DNA of 64,000 nt from contig NZ_JAQBOF010000029.1 in assembly GCF_028288185.1 (NCBI RefSeq), forward strand, positions 1-64,000, given 5' to 3'. The stretch is from Mucilaginibacter sp. GTDB lineage: Bacteria > Bacteroidota > Bacteroidia > Sphingobacteriales > Sphingobacteriaceae. This document shows, one piece after another, positions 52,517 through 62,079 of the stretch. A program made the position numbers and the translations under genes. A model generated the notes under the pieces. That model had not been told where the DNA came from, made no database searches, and saw nothing but the letters and a program-made list of their open reading frames with translations. Each line of letters starts with the position of its first letter. Position 1 is the first letter of the stretch.

Positions 52517-53719
52517 TCAGCTTAATCTGTGATGCCAGACTTGATAAGCCTCGCCTTTTTTAAACTCGTTTTTTTCTAAAGGAAGTTCCATAAAAGCGTC
52601 TGTATCTGCTAAGTTAGCAAAATCGCCCGAACCATTTCCCTCTATCGGGGTAGCTAATAGCTGGCCTTGTTCACTATAACTTAATTTTACCTGCAAAAAG
52701 TATTGTAACTGTGGCAGAAATGCAAAGTCCTGATCTAAAACTGCATAAACAATTTGTTTAACTGATAAACCCATTGAAACATGTAACCACGGAATAAAAT
52801 ACCGCTGCATACACATAAAAGTAGCCACCGGATTACCAGGGAAAGCAAATATCATTACCCCATTACTATGCTTACCAAACCAAAACGGCTTGCCGGGACG
52901 CTGCTGTACCTTATGGAAGATTTGTTCAACCTCTAATTCTTTTAATGCCTGCGGGATATAGTCAAACTTACCCATAGATATGCCACCGCTTAGCAGTATA
53001 ACATCATAGTTTTTAAGGCAAATTTGTATTTGCTGTTTAATAACTTCAGGATTATCCGGAATATGCAGCATGGCCGCTTCCAATCCCTGTTGGGCTAAAA
53101 TGGCTTTTACCATATAGTTGTTCGACCACCTGATCTGGTATGGCGATGGTGTGGCCGAAACTTCAACCAACTCATCGCCTGATGATAGTATGACAATTTT
53201 CGGTTTACGTTTAACCCGCAGTTCAGTCTCACCAACGGATGCAACCAAACTAATAACTGCCGGGGTTATTAACTGACCGGGAGTTAATATGATCTCCCCT
53301 TGTTTTTTATCAGCGCCTTGTTTGTGGATATTCTGATCTTTCTTAACATTGCTAATTAGCAATGTTGCCTTGTCGTCATTTATCTCAATATCTTCATAAC
53401 GAATCACAGTATCAATAGATGCGGCTAATGCCGCGCCTGTCATAATCTCAATGCACTCGTCATCTGCGCTAATATCTATTGGATTATCCCCAGCGGCCTG
53501 GGTCGCTTTTATTTTAAATTGGATAGTACCTTTTTCAATTGCCGAGTAATTTATCCCAACTCCATCCATAGTCACCCTGTTAAATGGCGGCAAATCGCGG
53601 TCGGTTTTAATATTTTCGGCCAATACCCTATCTAACGATTGGTCGAACAGAACAATCTCTGCACCAAAATCGCACGCGTTTTCCAGTATTAATTTTTCGG
53701 CTTGTTGGACCGTTATCAT
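52517..53719 (-). CDS. moeA: Molybdopterin molybdenumtransferase MoeA
   Basis: The 400-residue protein has LPPFNRVTMDGVGINYSAI (family Asp and Asn/Met motif), EIMTGAALAASIDTVIRYEDI, IVILSSGDELVE, RWSNNYMVKA, VILLSGGISMGKFDYIPQAL and IFAFPGNPVATFMCMQRY. It inserts molybdate into the dithiolene of molybdopterin-AMP. The end HHRLS lies in the CACAGATTAAG stretch that also borders the GxxExxY pseudogene, so that insertion may have rebuilt its last codons. Confidence 0.92.
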   Translation of the reverse strand: MITVQQAEKLILENACDFGAEIVLFDQSLDRVLAENIKTDRDLPPFNRVTMDGVGINYSAIEKGTIQFKIKATQAAGDNPIDISADDECIEIMTGAALAASIDTVIRYEDIEINDDKATLLISNVKKDQNIHKQGADKKQGEIILTPGQLITPAVISLVASVGETELRVKRKPKIVILSSGDELVEVSATPSPYQIRWSNNYMVKAILAQQGLEAAMLHIPDNPEVIKQQIQICLKNYDVILLSGGISMGKFDYIPQALKELEVEQIFHKVQQRPGKPFWFGKHSNGVMIFAFPGNPVATFMCMQRYFIPWLHVSMGLSVKQIVYAVLDQDFAFLPQLQYFLQVKLSYSEQGQLLATPIEGNGSGDFANLADTDAFMELPLEKNEFKKGEAYQVWHHRLS

Positions 53720-53738
53720 AGATTGTTTGTTATGTCAT

Positions 53739-53766
53739 GTAGAGACGCAATGCATTACGTCTCTAC
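53739..53766. repeat. Short palindromic repeat, GTAGAGACGC family (copy 2)
   Basis: A 28-base near-perfect inverted repeat, GTAGAGACGC with its complement (one mismatch), lies in the 55-base gap between moaA and moeA. It is the same family as 32824-32885. Confidence 0.75.
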
Positions 53767-53774
53767 GGTTTGTA

Positions 53775-54764
53775 TTATCCGCCAATTGTAGCCATAGATT
53801 CATGTACACCTGTTTTTTCAACACGCAGACGCTCGGCTTCCCAGCCATCTGCTGCTCTATGGCTAAAGGCTTTTAATAAGTATTGCTCTAATTCGGTATC
53901 GTTAATGCCGGATCGCATCAGGTCCTTAATATTTAACACGCCGTCATCATATAAACAATTCTTTAACGTTCCCTGCGGTGTTATGCGTATGCGGTTGCAT
54001 GTGCCACAAAACGTACGCGAGTAAGCGGCGATAATGCCTACCGTCCCCTTGTGCCCCGGTATTTGGTAATTGTAAGCAGTAGAATAAGCGGGGTCAACCA
54101 GTTTTTTTATTTTGGGATAGTAGCCTTCTATCTCATTCAAAATCCGCACATAATCCCATTTTACACCCTGGCAAGAATGTTCATCGCCATTAAAAGGCAT
54201 TTCCTCTATAAAACGTACGCTAACGCGCAGGTTTTTGGTGAGCTCAACCAGGGGTAATATATCCTGGATGTTTTTGCCATCCATTACTACCGCGTTTATT
54301 TTTACTTCGATATCATGTTTTAACAATTCATCCAACGTATGCATTACGTTTGTAAATTCATCACGGCGGGTGATTGTAAAAAAGCGATTAGCATCTAAAG
54401 TATCTAAACTGAGGTTTACAGACCTAATACCCAGCGCTTTCATTTCAGCAACATAAGGCGCTGTTAAAACCCCATTGGTGGTCATGCTTAACTCTTTTAA
54501 TCCATCCAGTTTTGACAGATTGGTTAGCAGTTTCATAATATCCTTTCGCACAAAAGGTTCACCGCCGGTGATGCGTATTTTTTCGATACCCATTTTTACC
54601 AGCAAGGTGCTGGCGCGCAGCATTTCCTCATAGCTCATTAGTTCTGTGCGCGATAGCCAGTTCAGGCCATCCTCGGGCATACAATAAAAGCAACGCAGGT
54701 TGCACCTGTCAGTCACTGCCAGGCGCATATAATTAATTTCTCTACCGTGATTATCTATCAGCAA
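53775..54764 (-). CDS. moaA: GTP 3',8-cyclase MoaA
   Basis: The 329-residue radical-SAM protein has CNLRCFYCMP (Cys21, Cys25, Cys28), RITGGEPFVRKD, the C-terminal 4Fe-4S site CGTCNRIRITPQGTLKNCLY, and ends in IGG as MoaA requires. It starts molybdopterin synthesis from GTP. It is in the same direction as galM (69-base gap) and moeA. Confidence 0.95.
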   Translation of the reverse strand: MLIDNHGREINYMRLAVTDRCNLRCFYCMPEDGLNWLSRTELMSYEEMLRASTLLVKMGIEKIRITGGEPFVRKDIMKLLTNLSKLDGLKELSMTTNGVLTAPYVAEMKALGIRSVNLSLDTLDANRFFTITRRDEFTNVMHTLDELLKHDIEVKINAVVMDGKNIQDILPLVELTKNLRVSVRFIEEMPFNGDEHSCQGVKWDYVRILNEIEGYYPKIKKLVDPAYSTAYNYQIPGHKGTVGIIAAYSRTFCGTCNRIRITPQGTLKNCLYDDGVLNIKDLMRSGINDTELEQYLLKAFSHRAADGWEAERLRVEKTGVHESMATIGG

Positions 54765-54833
54765 TTATCCCCCTCTATTAAACGATATAAAGTTAACACA
54801 TCAATAGGACAATTGATTGCAATAAGATGAAAC

Positions 54834-55901
54834 CTATACAGAAAATTTATAGATAGTTTGTGTTTTATAAATTTCGCCGGCTTTAAGCACGGTGGATGGG
54901 AAATTAGGGTTATTGGGCGAGTCTGGAAAATGTTGGGTTTCCAACGCGAAAGAGGTACGCATAGTATCAGGCACATTGCCCCTTGTTAAATTAGTACCCG
55001 GCGTAAAATTACCTGTATAAAACTGTATCCCCGGCTGATCTGTATAAACCTCCATCTTAATGCCGGTTTTATCGCCGGTTACTACTGCCACAGGGAAATG
55101 GGCACCACGCCTATTTAAAACAAAATTATGATCATACCCATTACCAAACTTTAGCTGGGTATTATTGATATTAATTCTTTTACCTATTCTTTCGGGATTT
55201 ATAAAATCAAATGGAGTGCCCTTAACCGGTGCTATCTCCCCTGTTGGTATCATGGTTTTATCAATCGGCGTGTACTTATCAGCAGCTATTTGCACTACGT
55301 GATATAATATATCACCGTTGCCCTCGCCATTTAAATTAAAATAGGCGTGGTTGGTTAAATTAACTACGGTGGTTCTGTCTGTTGTGGCTTCGTAGGTTAT
55401 AACTATCTCATTGTTATCAGTAAGTGCATAGGTTACCTTTACCTTTAAATTACCCGGATAACCTTCATCCAAATGTTCCGAAAGCAGCTCAAGTACCAAT
55501 GTCCTGTCGTCAATTTTATTAGCATCCCAAATCCTATAGCTAAAATTATCCTTGCCGCCGTGCAGGCTATTAGGTCCGTTGTTTATAAACAGATTATATT
55601 TTTTTCCGTCTAAAGTAAATTTACCCTTCGCTATGCGATTTGCATATCGGCCAACAATAGCACCATAATAACTTTTTTGCTTGCCTAATGCTTCAATATT
55701 ATCAAACCCTACTATCACGCTGGTTTGGTGTCCTTTTCTATCGGGCAGCCATGCCCCTACTAAGTGCGCGCCAAAATCGGTGATAGCTATTTGCATACCC
55801 GTATTATTTTTAAGCACATATAAATGCGTTTGCCTTCCGGCAACTTTTCTTTCGTATGCCGAAGCATCGGGTACTTTTATAGCGGTTGGGTTATAAACCA
55901 T
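54834..55901 (-). CDS. galM: Aldose 1-epimerase (galactose mutarotase)
   Basis: The 355-residue protein has GAIVGRYANRIAKGKFTLDGKKY, the NGPNSLHGGKDNFSYRIWDA (with His), NLTNHAYFNLNGEGNGDIL (catalytic His) and QFYTGNFTPGT and FALETQHFPDSPNNPNFPSTVLKAGE with a Glu. These are the GalM catalytic motifs. It interconverts alpha and beta sugar anomers. It follows the HAD gene by nine bases, so the two are probably co-transcribed. No signal peptide was seen, so it is probably cytosolic. Confidence 0.92.
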   Translation of the reverse strand: MVYNPTAIKVPDASAYERKVAGRQTHLYVLKNNTGMQIAITDFGAHLVGAWLPDRKGHQTSVIVGFDNIEALGKQKSYYGAIVGRYANRIAKGKFTLDGKKYNLFINNGPNSLHGGKDNFSYRIWDANKIDDRTLVLELLSEHLDEGYPGNLKVKVTYALTDNNEIVITYEATTDRTTVVNLTNHAYFNLNGEGNGDILYHVVQIAADKYTPIDKTMIPTGEIAPVKGTPFDFINPERIGKRININNTQLKFGNGYDHNFVLNRRGAHFPVAVVTGDKTGIKMEVYTDQPGIQFYTGNFTPGTNLTRGNVPDTMRTSFALETQHFPDSPNNPNFPSTVLKAGEIYKTQTIYKFSV

Positions 55902-55910
55902 GGCTGTAAC

Positions 55911-56774
55911 TTAAAACATATCTTTTTCTACAACCGCGGTTTCGCAGATGTAAGTTGGTACTATACCGGTTGATGTTATCCTGGTGTCAACATCCTGCGG
56001 AAGTGTATTACCAGATAGCACTAAAACGGTATCTAGTCCAAATTTGTTGCCTCCTAAAATATCGGTGTGTAAGGTATCGCCTACCATTACAATTTCTTTT
56101 TTGCTGATAGGCCGGTACTCGCGTATAAGGTCATAAGCAAACATAAACATTTGCGAATCTGGCTTACCAAACCTGATAAACTTTTTACCTACAATGGTTT
56201 CTATCATAGTTGACAAACCACCTATAGCTATTGATACATCATGTATAGTAACCGGGTAGGCATGGTCTGTATTGGCTACAATAGCGGGTATGGTGCGCTT
56301 GCGCAGTAAATTTACGGCTATATTTAAGTCGTTGCGCCAGTCAAATCCCTCATCATCTAAAAATATAAGGGCATTAACTTTATCAATATTACTACTATTA
56401 ATCTCGCTAACCGGCATTGGGTGTAAACCCAAACTCTCAATATAGTGTGCCGAGTCTTCTGTCCCCAGGTAAGCTATAATACCATCTTCAACTTTAAGAT
56501 ACAGGTATTCTTTGGTTAACATACCCGATGATATGATCCTATCAGGCGTAATAGCATGCAATCCCATTTTATGGTAAGATGCTGCTAATTGTACAGGGCT
56601 GCGCGATGCATCATTGGTAACTATGTAATATTCCTTCTTTTGTTCAGCAAGATATTCGAAGGTTTTTTCGATACCCGGCACCAATCCGTGGTAGTTTTTT
56701 AATACACCAAACGCATCAAAAAAGATAACATTATACTTATCTATTATAGTTTTAAAGTTATCAATACGTTTCAT
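55911..56774 (-). CDS. HAD-IIA family hydrolase (NagD-like)
   Basis: The 287-residue protein has NVIFFDAFGVLKNYHGLVPG (nucleophile Asp20; the second position reads Phe rather than Asp), YIVTNDASRSPVQLA, and IRFGKPDSQMFMFAYDLI with KEIVMVGDTLHTDILGGNKFGLDTVLVLSG. These are motifs I-IV of the HAD-IIA (NagD/PGP-like) subfamily. Substrates are phosphate esters of sugars or glycolate. The missing second Asp would weaken acid-base catalysis, or the protein may act as a transferase. It is the gene before galM. Confidence 0.8.
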   Translation of the reverse strand: MKRIDNFKTIIDKYNVIFFDAFGVLKNYHGLVPGIEKTFEYLAEQKKEYYIVTNDASRSPVQLAASYHKMGLHAITPDRIISSGMLTKEYLYLKVEDGIIAYLGTEDSAHYIESLGLHPMPVSEINSSNIDKVNALIFLDDEGFDWRNDLNIAVNLLRKRTIPAIVANTDHAYPVTIHDVSIAIGGLSTMIETIVGKKFIRFGKPDSQMFMFAYDLIREYRPISKKEIVMVGDTLHTDILGGNKFGLDTVLVLSGNTLPQDVDTRITSTGIVPTYICETAVVEKDMF

Positions 56775-56887
56775 GAGAATTTTGAGTGATGGGTTATGAG
56801 TTTTGAATTTTGTCTATATCTCTTAATATTGTACTTATGGTTTTATTCATTATATGCGTTAATTTAAAAACAATTACTCATAACTCA

Positions 56888-57925
56888 CTACTTCAAACCA
56901 AGCGCTTTAATAATTTTTTCCGCATCAAAATCCCGGTCTACCGATGGTAGGTAAAGGTCAAAAGCTTCTGCCTGTAGTTTTTTTGCATATTGCTCACTAA
57001 AAAAGTACTTACCATCTTTGATGACATAATTTAAGATAAAAAACCGATATGCCTCTTTTAAAAATCTAATTTCGTTAGCGGTTAATGGATTGATCTGGTG
57101 ATATTCTTCCAAAAACATAATAAACCTGTCTTCCATTAACGTTTTAATACCATAGCTAAATACAGTTCGATCGCCCACATCCGACACTACCCTACTTAAA
57201 AAATAAAAATCAAGCACCCGGTAACTCATCCTGAACCAATCATAATCCCAACGCGAGTAAAGGTTTAAGTTACTATCAACCGAAAAATTACCAATATTCC
57301 AGTCAATAAAAACAGGAATGATCTCGAACGAACTCATATTGTATTTAGACCGATTGCGCAGAAAAGTTTCGCAATGATACTTTAAAAAGTCAACCTGCAT
57401 TGCTGTACCAAACTGTTTCTCGTTTATTTCCAGCTGATGCATTAACGAGTAAATATCAGTACGTAAAGTTTTGGATGATTTAGGCAGCACATTTTTAATA
57501 CGAAAGCAAGCTTTATGAAACTTACCGACCTGTTGGCCCAGTTTGCGTATATGGCTTTCGTCTAACCGGCGTGGCATACGGTCAAAAATGCGTGTTGGGT
57601 TATAAAACACCACCCATGCATCCGTTTGCCTGAATTTATAATGATAAATGTAGACGCGGTTATTTTTTAATAGTGATTTGGCCAGGAAGTTCTCAAACGG
57701 ATATAGCAGGTTGTTTGATAAGCTATGTATAATTCTATGATCTTCTTTAAAATGCTCAAACTTACCAAAGTGCGATAGCTTGGCAATAATAATATCGTCA
57801 TCATCAAAAGTTATCCTAAATACACGGTTTGTTGACACCATCGCGCTGATGTCATCAATGCTTTTTATAATTTTTGAAGCATCGTAGCCTTCCCACGCTT
57901 TTTTTATGATTAGAGAATAGTCCAT
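56888..57925 (-). CDS. Phosphotransferase-like (kinase-fold) protein of unknown substrate
   Basis: The listed 346-residue protein resembles aminoglycoside-phosphotransferase-like small-molecule kinases. IPVFIDWNIGNFSVDSNLNLYSRWDYDWFRM looks like a degenerate HxDxxxxN catalytic loop plus the following metal site (here an F-I-D-W-N-I-G-N pattern). The start of the longest frame is a TTG at 57952 lying inside a TATCTTTG promoter box, so I start at the ATG at 57925. It is 45 bases downstream of the PQQ dehydrogenase gene but has its own promoter. Confidence 0.6.
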   Translation of the reverse strand: MDYSLIIKKAWEGYDASKIIKSIDDISAMVSTNRVFRITFDDDDIIIAKLSHFGKFEHFKEDHRIIHSLSNNLLYPFENFLAKSLLKNNRVYIYHYKFRQTDAWVVFYNPTRIFDRMPRRLDESHIRKLGQQVGKFHKACFRIKNVLPKSSKTLRTDIYSLMHQLEINEKQFGTAMQVDFLKYHCETFLRNRSKYNMSSFEIIPVFIDWNIGNFSVDSNLNLYSRWDYDWFRMSYRVLDFYFLSRVVSDVGDRTVFSYGIKTLMEDRFIMFLEEYHQINPLTANEIRFLKEAYRFFILNYVIKDGKYFFSEQYAKKLQAEAFDLYLPSVDRDFDAEKIIKALGLK

Positions 57926-57949
57926 TCGGTTTATAAATTCAAAGGACCA

Positions 57950-57957
57950 CAAAGATA
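57950..57957 (-). promoter_or_regulatory. Bacteroidota -7 promoter box
   Basis: On the minus strand it reads TATCTTTG, an exact TAnnTTTG. It decides the start of the kinase-fold gene, since the upstream TTG lies within the box. Confidence 0.5.
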
Positions 57958-57970
57958 TAACAGAAATGAT

Positions 57971-60166
57971 TTACAATGCCCCATTTTTTAATTTATCCAA
58001 TTTATCCGGCAGCGCGAAAGCCACATAAGCGTCGCCTGATGCCGCGCCTAGTTTACCTCCACCACAGGCAATAACCAGGTATTGCTTACCATTTAACAGG
58101 TAAACACTTGGCGTTGCAAAACCGGCAGACGGTAAGGTGGCTTCCCAAAGTAGTTTACCACTACGTTTATCAAAAGCGCGCATCTTTTTATCTTTTGTGG
58201 CTGCTATAAATACCAACCCGCCGGCTGTTACTACGGGCCCTCCATAATTTTGTGTTCCTGTTATCGGGATGCCCTGTTTGGTAAGGCTTTCATCTTCACC
58301 TAATGGAATCTTCCAGGCAATTTTACCGGTATTTAGGTTAATGGCATTCAAAGTTCCCCAAGGGGGAGATGTAGCCGGCAACCCTTCGGTAGTTAAAAAC
58401 TTATTATAACCTGTCATTTGGTAAGGCAGGTCCAGGTACGGATCAAGCGGCGCTGGGCTGGTCAATTTACGTTTGCCCTCAATTTCATTGTTGGTTATAA
58501 ACGCCACAATAGCTTCGCGTTCCTGCTTCACTATATCTTTAAAAGCAGGCATCATTCTACGGCCCGTTTCTAATAAGGCGAGGATCTGGGCGGCGTTATA
58601 CTTTTTCTCGATACCTATTAAGGTTGGGAAGTTGCCAGACCCTTCCCTGCTTTGTCCATGGCAGCTCATACAGTTTTTGGCAAACAGGCGCTCACCGGCA
58701 GCAGCAAAAGTTTCAACTTTGTCGGGGCGTTTGGGCGCATCTATCATGGTTAAGGTCCATGGCATTTCGTTAGCATTAATGTAAAGCAAGCCACTTTGTG
58801 GATCATAAGCGGGTCCACCCCACTCTGCCCCGCCATCAAACCCAGGGTATATAACCGATGTCTGTTTACCCGGCGGCAAAAACATATTACCGTACCGGTA
58901 ACCTTTCAAGCGAGCTAATACATCAGCTTTTGATTCGGCAGATATATAGGGGTTAATATCATTCTCCGTAAAAGTTTGCCTAACAAAAGGCTGTGGTAAA
59001 GTTGGTATGGGTTGAGTTGGCCAGGGCTTTTCGCCCTCCAGTTCGCTTATAGTCGAAACAGGCTTTTCATGAACCGGATACAATGGTTTCCCTGTAACCC
59101 TGTCCAACACAAAAATAAAACCATGCTTGGTAGGCTGTGCAACGGCATCAATTAGTTTGCCTTTTCTTTTAATGGTAACCAACGCCGGTGCGGTAGGCAA
59201 ATCCTTATCCCACATATCATGATGGATAACCTGGTAATGCCATTTTAATTTACCTGTTGCGGCATCAAGGGCAAGCAAACTATTTGCAAACAAGCCAGAT
59301 CCTAACCTCTTGCCACCATAAAAATCAAAAGAAGCAGAACCTGTTGGGGCGTATAATATGCCACGCTTTTCATCCATACTAAAACCTGACCAGCAGTTTG
59401 CACCGCCTATATGCTTCCAGGCATCTTTGTCTTCCCAGGTATTATAGCCAAACTCGCCGGGATGTGGTACGGTATGAAAGATCCAGCGCAGTTTGCCGGT
59501 ACGCACATCAAATGCACGGATACTTCCCGGTGCAGCGTTAGCGCTTTCATTTACACGGCTGCCTAAAATGTATAAGTCTTTATAAATTATACCGGGCGTG
59601 GTACCAGCCACATACCAATTTTTATTAGTAAGTTCTAAATTGTCATGCAGATCAATAGCGCCATCATTACCGAACTCTTTTATTAACTCTCCGGTTAATG
59701 CGTTAACGGCATATAGGTTTGAACCGGCGCAATACAGTATGCGTTTGTCATTACCACTTTCCCAATAAGTAACGCCGCGGTTGTTATTTATACCAAGATT
59801 AGTTTTCGCGGGCAGATGTTCTTCGGCATTAAACTTCCATTTTTGCATGCCTGTTGCCGCATCTAATGCTATTAAGCTTAAATGCGGCGTAGTACCGTAT
59901 AAAACGCCATTAACAATAATGGGGTTACACTGTATCTGCGACGACCCTTTTGCATCAGCATCTTCAGTATGATATACCCATGCAATCTGTAATTGCTGTA
60001 CGTTTTTAATGTTAACCTGTTTTAACGATGAATATCTGGTAGACTTTTTTGAGCCGCCATAAACTTCCCAACCGGTATTTGCAGTAGTCTGCGCATTGGA
60101 TATAGTTACATTAAAAAATACAGCAAAAGCCCACAAACAGGCTACAGCCTTTTGGATAATACGCAT
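57971..60166 (-). CDS. PQQ-dependent dehydrogenase with cytochrome c domain (quinoprotein)
   Basis: The 731-residue protein has a signal peptide (VTISNAQ) and an eight-bladed propeller of W-rich repeats, with GWEVYGGSKKSTRYSSLKQVNIKNVQQLQIAW at its start and GTLNAINLNTGKIAWKIPLGE near the end. A cytochrome c insert carries the haem site CMSCH near residues 497-501 and MMPAFKD as the distal Met. Such quinoproteins oxidise sugars or alcohols in the periplasm. No pqq biosynthesis gene lies in the window, so PQQ must come from elsewhere. It is 22 bases after the GS-family gene. Confidence 0.88.
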   Translation of the reverse strand: MRIIQKAVACLWAFAVFFNVTISNAQTTANTGWEVYGGSKKSTRYSSLKQVNIKNVQQLQIAWVYHTEDADAKGSSQIQCNPIIVNGVLYGTTPHLSLIALDAATGMQKWKFNAEEHLPAKTNLGINNNRGVTYWESGNDKRILYCAGSNLYAVNALTGELIKEFGNDGAIDLHDNLELTNKNWYVAGTTPGIIYKDLYILGSRVNESANAAPGSIRAFDVRTGKLRWIFHTVPHPGEFGYNTWEDKDAWKHIGGANCWSGFSMDEKRGILYAPTGSASFDFYGGKRLGSGLFANSLLALDAATGKLKWHYQVIHHDMWDKDLPTAPALVTIKRKGKLIDAVAQPTKHGFIFVLDRVTGKPLYPVHEKPVSTISELEGEKPWPTQPIPTLPQPFVRQTFTENDINPYISAESKADVLARLKGYRYGNMFLPPGKQTSVIYPGFDGGAEWGGPAYDPQSGLLYINANEMPWTLTMIDAPKRPDKVETFAAAGERLFAKNCMSCHGQSREGSGNFPTLIGIEKKYNAAQILALLETGRRMMPAFKDIVKQEREAIVAFITNNEIEGKRKLTSPAPLDPYLDLPYQMTGYNKFLTTEGLPATSPPWGTLNAINLNTGKIAWKIPLGEDESLTKQGIPITGTQNYGGPVVTAGGLVFIAATKDKKMRAFDKRSGKLLWEATLPSAGFATPSVYLLNGKQYLVIACGGGKLGAASGDAYVAFALPDKLDKLKNGAL

Positions 60167-60188
60167 TTAAATACAGATTATAATCGGT

Positions 60189-61547
60189 TTATATTATTTC
60201 AAAATATCGTTTCAGTTCCCAATCGGTAACGCTTTTGGCATATTGCTTGCATTCCCATAAACGGGTTTGTGTAAAGTGCTCCACAAAGTCAGCCCCTAAA
60301 ATCTCTTTAGCAATAGCTGAGTTTTTCATATCCACAGTTGCTGCATACAGGTTTGGCTGTATGCTACCATTTGAGGTATTTTGGTAACCATTGCCAATCG
60401 TCTGAGATACATCTAAACTCAATTTATTTTTAATACCATACAAGCCAGATGCCAACGCGGCAGCCATTGCTAAATACGGGTTAGTATCGGCCCCCGGTAT
60501 CCGGGTTTCTAAACGGGTATATCCTTCTGTGGAGTTAAGCACACGGAATGCCGTAGTCCTATTTTCGACAGCCCAGGTTATGGTAGTTGGTGCCCAAGCC
60601 CCTTCAATTAAGCGTTTATAACTGTTTATTGTTGGTGCGTACATTGGCAATATATGCGGCAGGCAATATAATTGACCGGCTAAATATTGATTATGCAATT
60701 CGCTCATTTTATTAACATCGCTGCCATTATAAAACAGGTTTTTAGTTTGCTCTTTATTCCATAAACTTTGATGGATATGGCCGCCACAGCCAGGCAAGTT
60801 CTCGTTCCACTTGGCCATAAAACTGGCTATAATACCATGTTTGTAGGCAATTTCTTTAACGGCGGTCTTTAATAAAGCAGCTCTATCCGCGGCCTCAATA
60901 ACATGCGAGTGCAAAATAGCCGCCTCATATACTCCAGGACCGGTTTCTGTATGGAAACCTTCCAGCGGGATGTTAAACTTCCCTAACAAATCAACCAGGT
61001 CATCGCAATAATCACTATTTTCTGATGTGCGTAATATGGAATAGCCAAACATACCCGGTGTTAACGGCTCTAAATTGGTAAAGCTTTTATCCTGTAAAGT
61101 TTGTGGTGTTTCCCTGAAATTGAACCATTCAAACTCCTGCGCAAATTCGGGGTGATAACCCATATCCTCGCATTGTTTAGCTATGCGCTTTAATAAACTG
61201 CGTGGACAGGCGGCTAGTCCATTTCCATCCGCATCGCTAAAATCGCCTAAAAAGAAAGGGATATTATCCTGCCATGGCACTGTACGAAAACTGGACAGAT
61301 CAATATGGCATGATTTATCAGGGTAACCCGTGTGCCAACCGGTTAGTTTTACATCATCATAACAAACATCGCTGCTATCCCAGCCAAATACTACATCGCA
61401 AAAACCATAACCACTTTTTAAACCGTCAATAAATTTTTTTGGGTGTATTATTTTCCCGCGCAAAACACCGTCAATATCCGCGAAGGCAAATTTTATTTTT
61501 TGTATATTGTTTTCGTGTATGTAAGCTGTAATTTGTTGCTCGTTCAT
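60189..61547 (-). CDS. Glutamine synthetase family protein (gamma-glutamyl-ligase-like)
   Basis: The 452-residue protein has the GS fold (IKFAFADIDGVLRGKIIHPKKF; PEFAQEFEWFNF; GFHTETGPGVYEAAILHSHVIEAADRAALLKTAVKEIA with Glu ligands; MAKWNENLPGCGGHIHQSL; ENRTTAFRVLNSTEGYTRLETRIPGADTNPYLAMAAAL). It is close to the PuuA/GlnT-like group that ligates glutamate to amines. A true GS type II is encoded nearby, so this protein probably acts on another amine. It starts an operon with the PQQ dehydrogenase and is divergent from the cyclotransferase gene. Confidence 0.85.
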   Translation of the reverse strand: MNEQQITAYIHENNIQKIKFAFADIDGVLRGKIIHPKKFIDGLKSGYGFCDVVFGWDSSDVCYDDVKLTGWHTGYPDKSCHIDLSSFRTVPWQDNIPFFLGDFSDADGNGLAACPRSLLKRIAKQCEDMGYHPEFAQEFEWFNFRETPQTLQDKSFTNLEPLTPGMFGYSILRTSENSDYCDDLVDLLGKFNIPLEGFHTETGPGVYEAAILHSHVIEAADRAALLKTAVKEIAYKHGIIASFMAKWNENLPGCGGHIHQSLWNKEQTKNLFYNGSDVNKMSELHNQYLAGQLYCLPHILPMYAPTINSYKRLIEGAWAPTTITWAVENRTTAFRVLNSTEGYTRLETRIPGADTNPYLAMAAALASGLYGIKNKLSLDVSQTIGNGYQNTSNGSIQPNLYAATVDMKNSAIAKEILGADFVEHFTQTRLWECKQYAKSVTDWELKRYFEII

Positions 61548-61612
61548 GGCGTAGGCAGTAATTATTCAATATTAGGCAAGATAACTATCGTAACTTAAAT
61601 TTATACTAAAAG

Positions 61613-62023
61613 ATGATAAATGATTTATTGTTTGTTTACGGCACTTTATTAATTGACGACAATAAATTTGCTGCCTATTTAAGAAGCAACGCTATTTTTT
61701 ATAATACGGGTACAATTAAAGGCAAGCTATATGATGTCGGTACCTATCCGGGACTAATAATCAGCAATGATCAGGACTACCTCATCAAAGGAACTATTTA
61801 CCAGTTAAATAACGCCGAAGAAATTTTAAAATACTTAGACCCTTATGAAGGATTTGGTGACGAACAGGAACAGCCAAACTTATTTATTCGCGAATCATTA
61901 CCTATTGAAACTTCTGATGGGGTAATAAATTGCTGGGTATATTTATACAACTTATCTATAGATGGTTTGAACCTAATAACGCACGGGGATTACGTAGCCT
62001 ATTTAAATCAAAAACGATCATAA
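61613..62023 (+). CDS. Gamma-glutamylcyclotransferase-like protein
   Basis: The 136-residue protein has the family start LLFVYGTLLIDDNKFAAYLRSN, the GKLYDVGTYPGLI loop and the catalytic-Glu region ILKYLDPYEGFGDEQEQP. It would release 5-oxoproline from gamma-glutamyl amines. It stands divergent from the GS-family (gamma-glutamyl-ligase-like) gene, so the two may act on the same compounds. A shared terminator follows. Confidence 0.85.
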   Translation: MINDLLFVYGTLLIDDNKFAAYLRSNAIFYNTGTIKGKLYDVGTYPGLIISNDQDYLIKGTIYQLNNAEEILKYLDPYEGFGDEQEQPNLFIRESLPIETSDGVINCWVYLYNLSIDGLNLITHGDYVAYLNQKRS

Positions 62024-62027
62024 CAAA

Positions 62028-62059
62028 AAAAGCGATGGGCATTTAAATCCATCGCTTTT
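62028..62059. terminator. Bidirectional terminator
   Basis: AAAAGCGATGG pairs with CCATCGCTTTT around a 10-base loop, between the convergent cyclotransferase and glutamine synthetase genes. Confidence 0.75.
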
Positions 62060-62079
62060 AATATTGATTTAGCTAAGTA

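Noticed and set aside
54758-54976. 72-codon minus-strand frame at the moaA-galM junction
   Set aside because: It overlaps galM in another frame and has no family.
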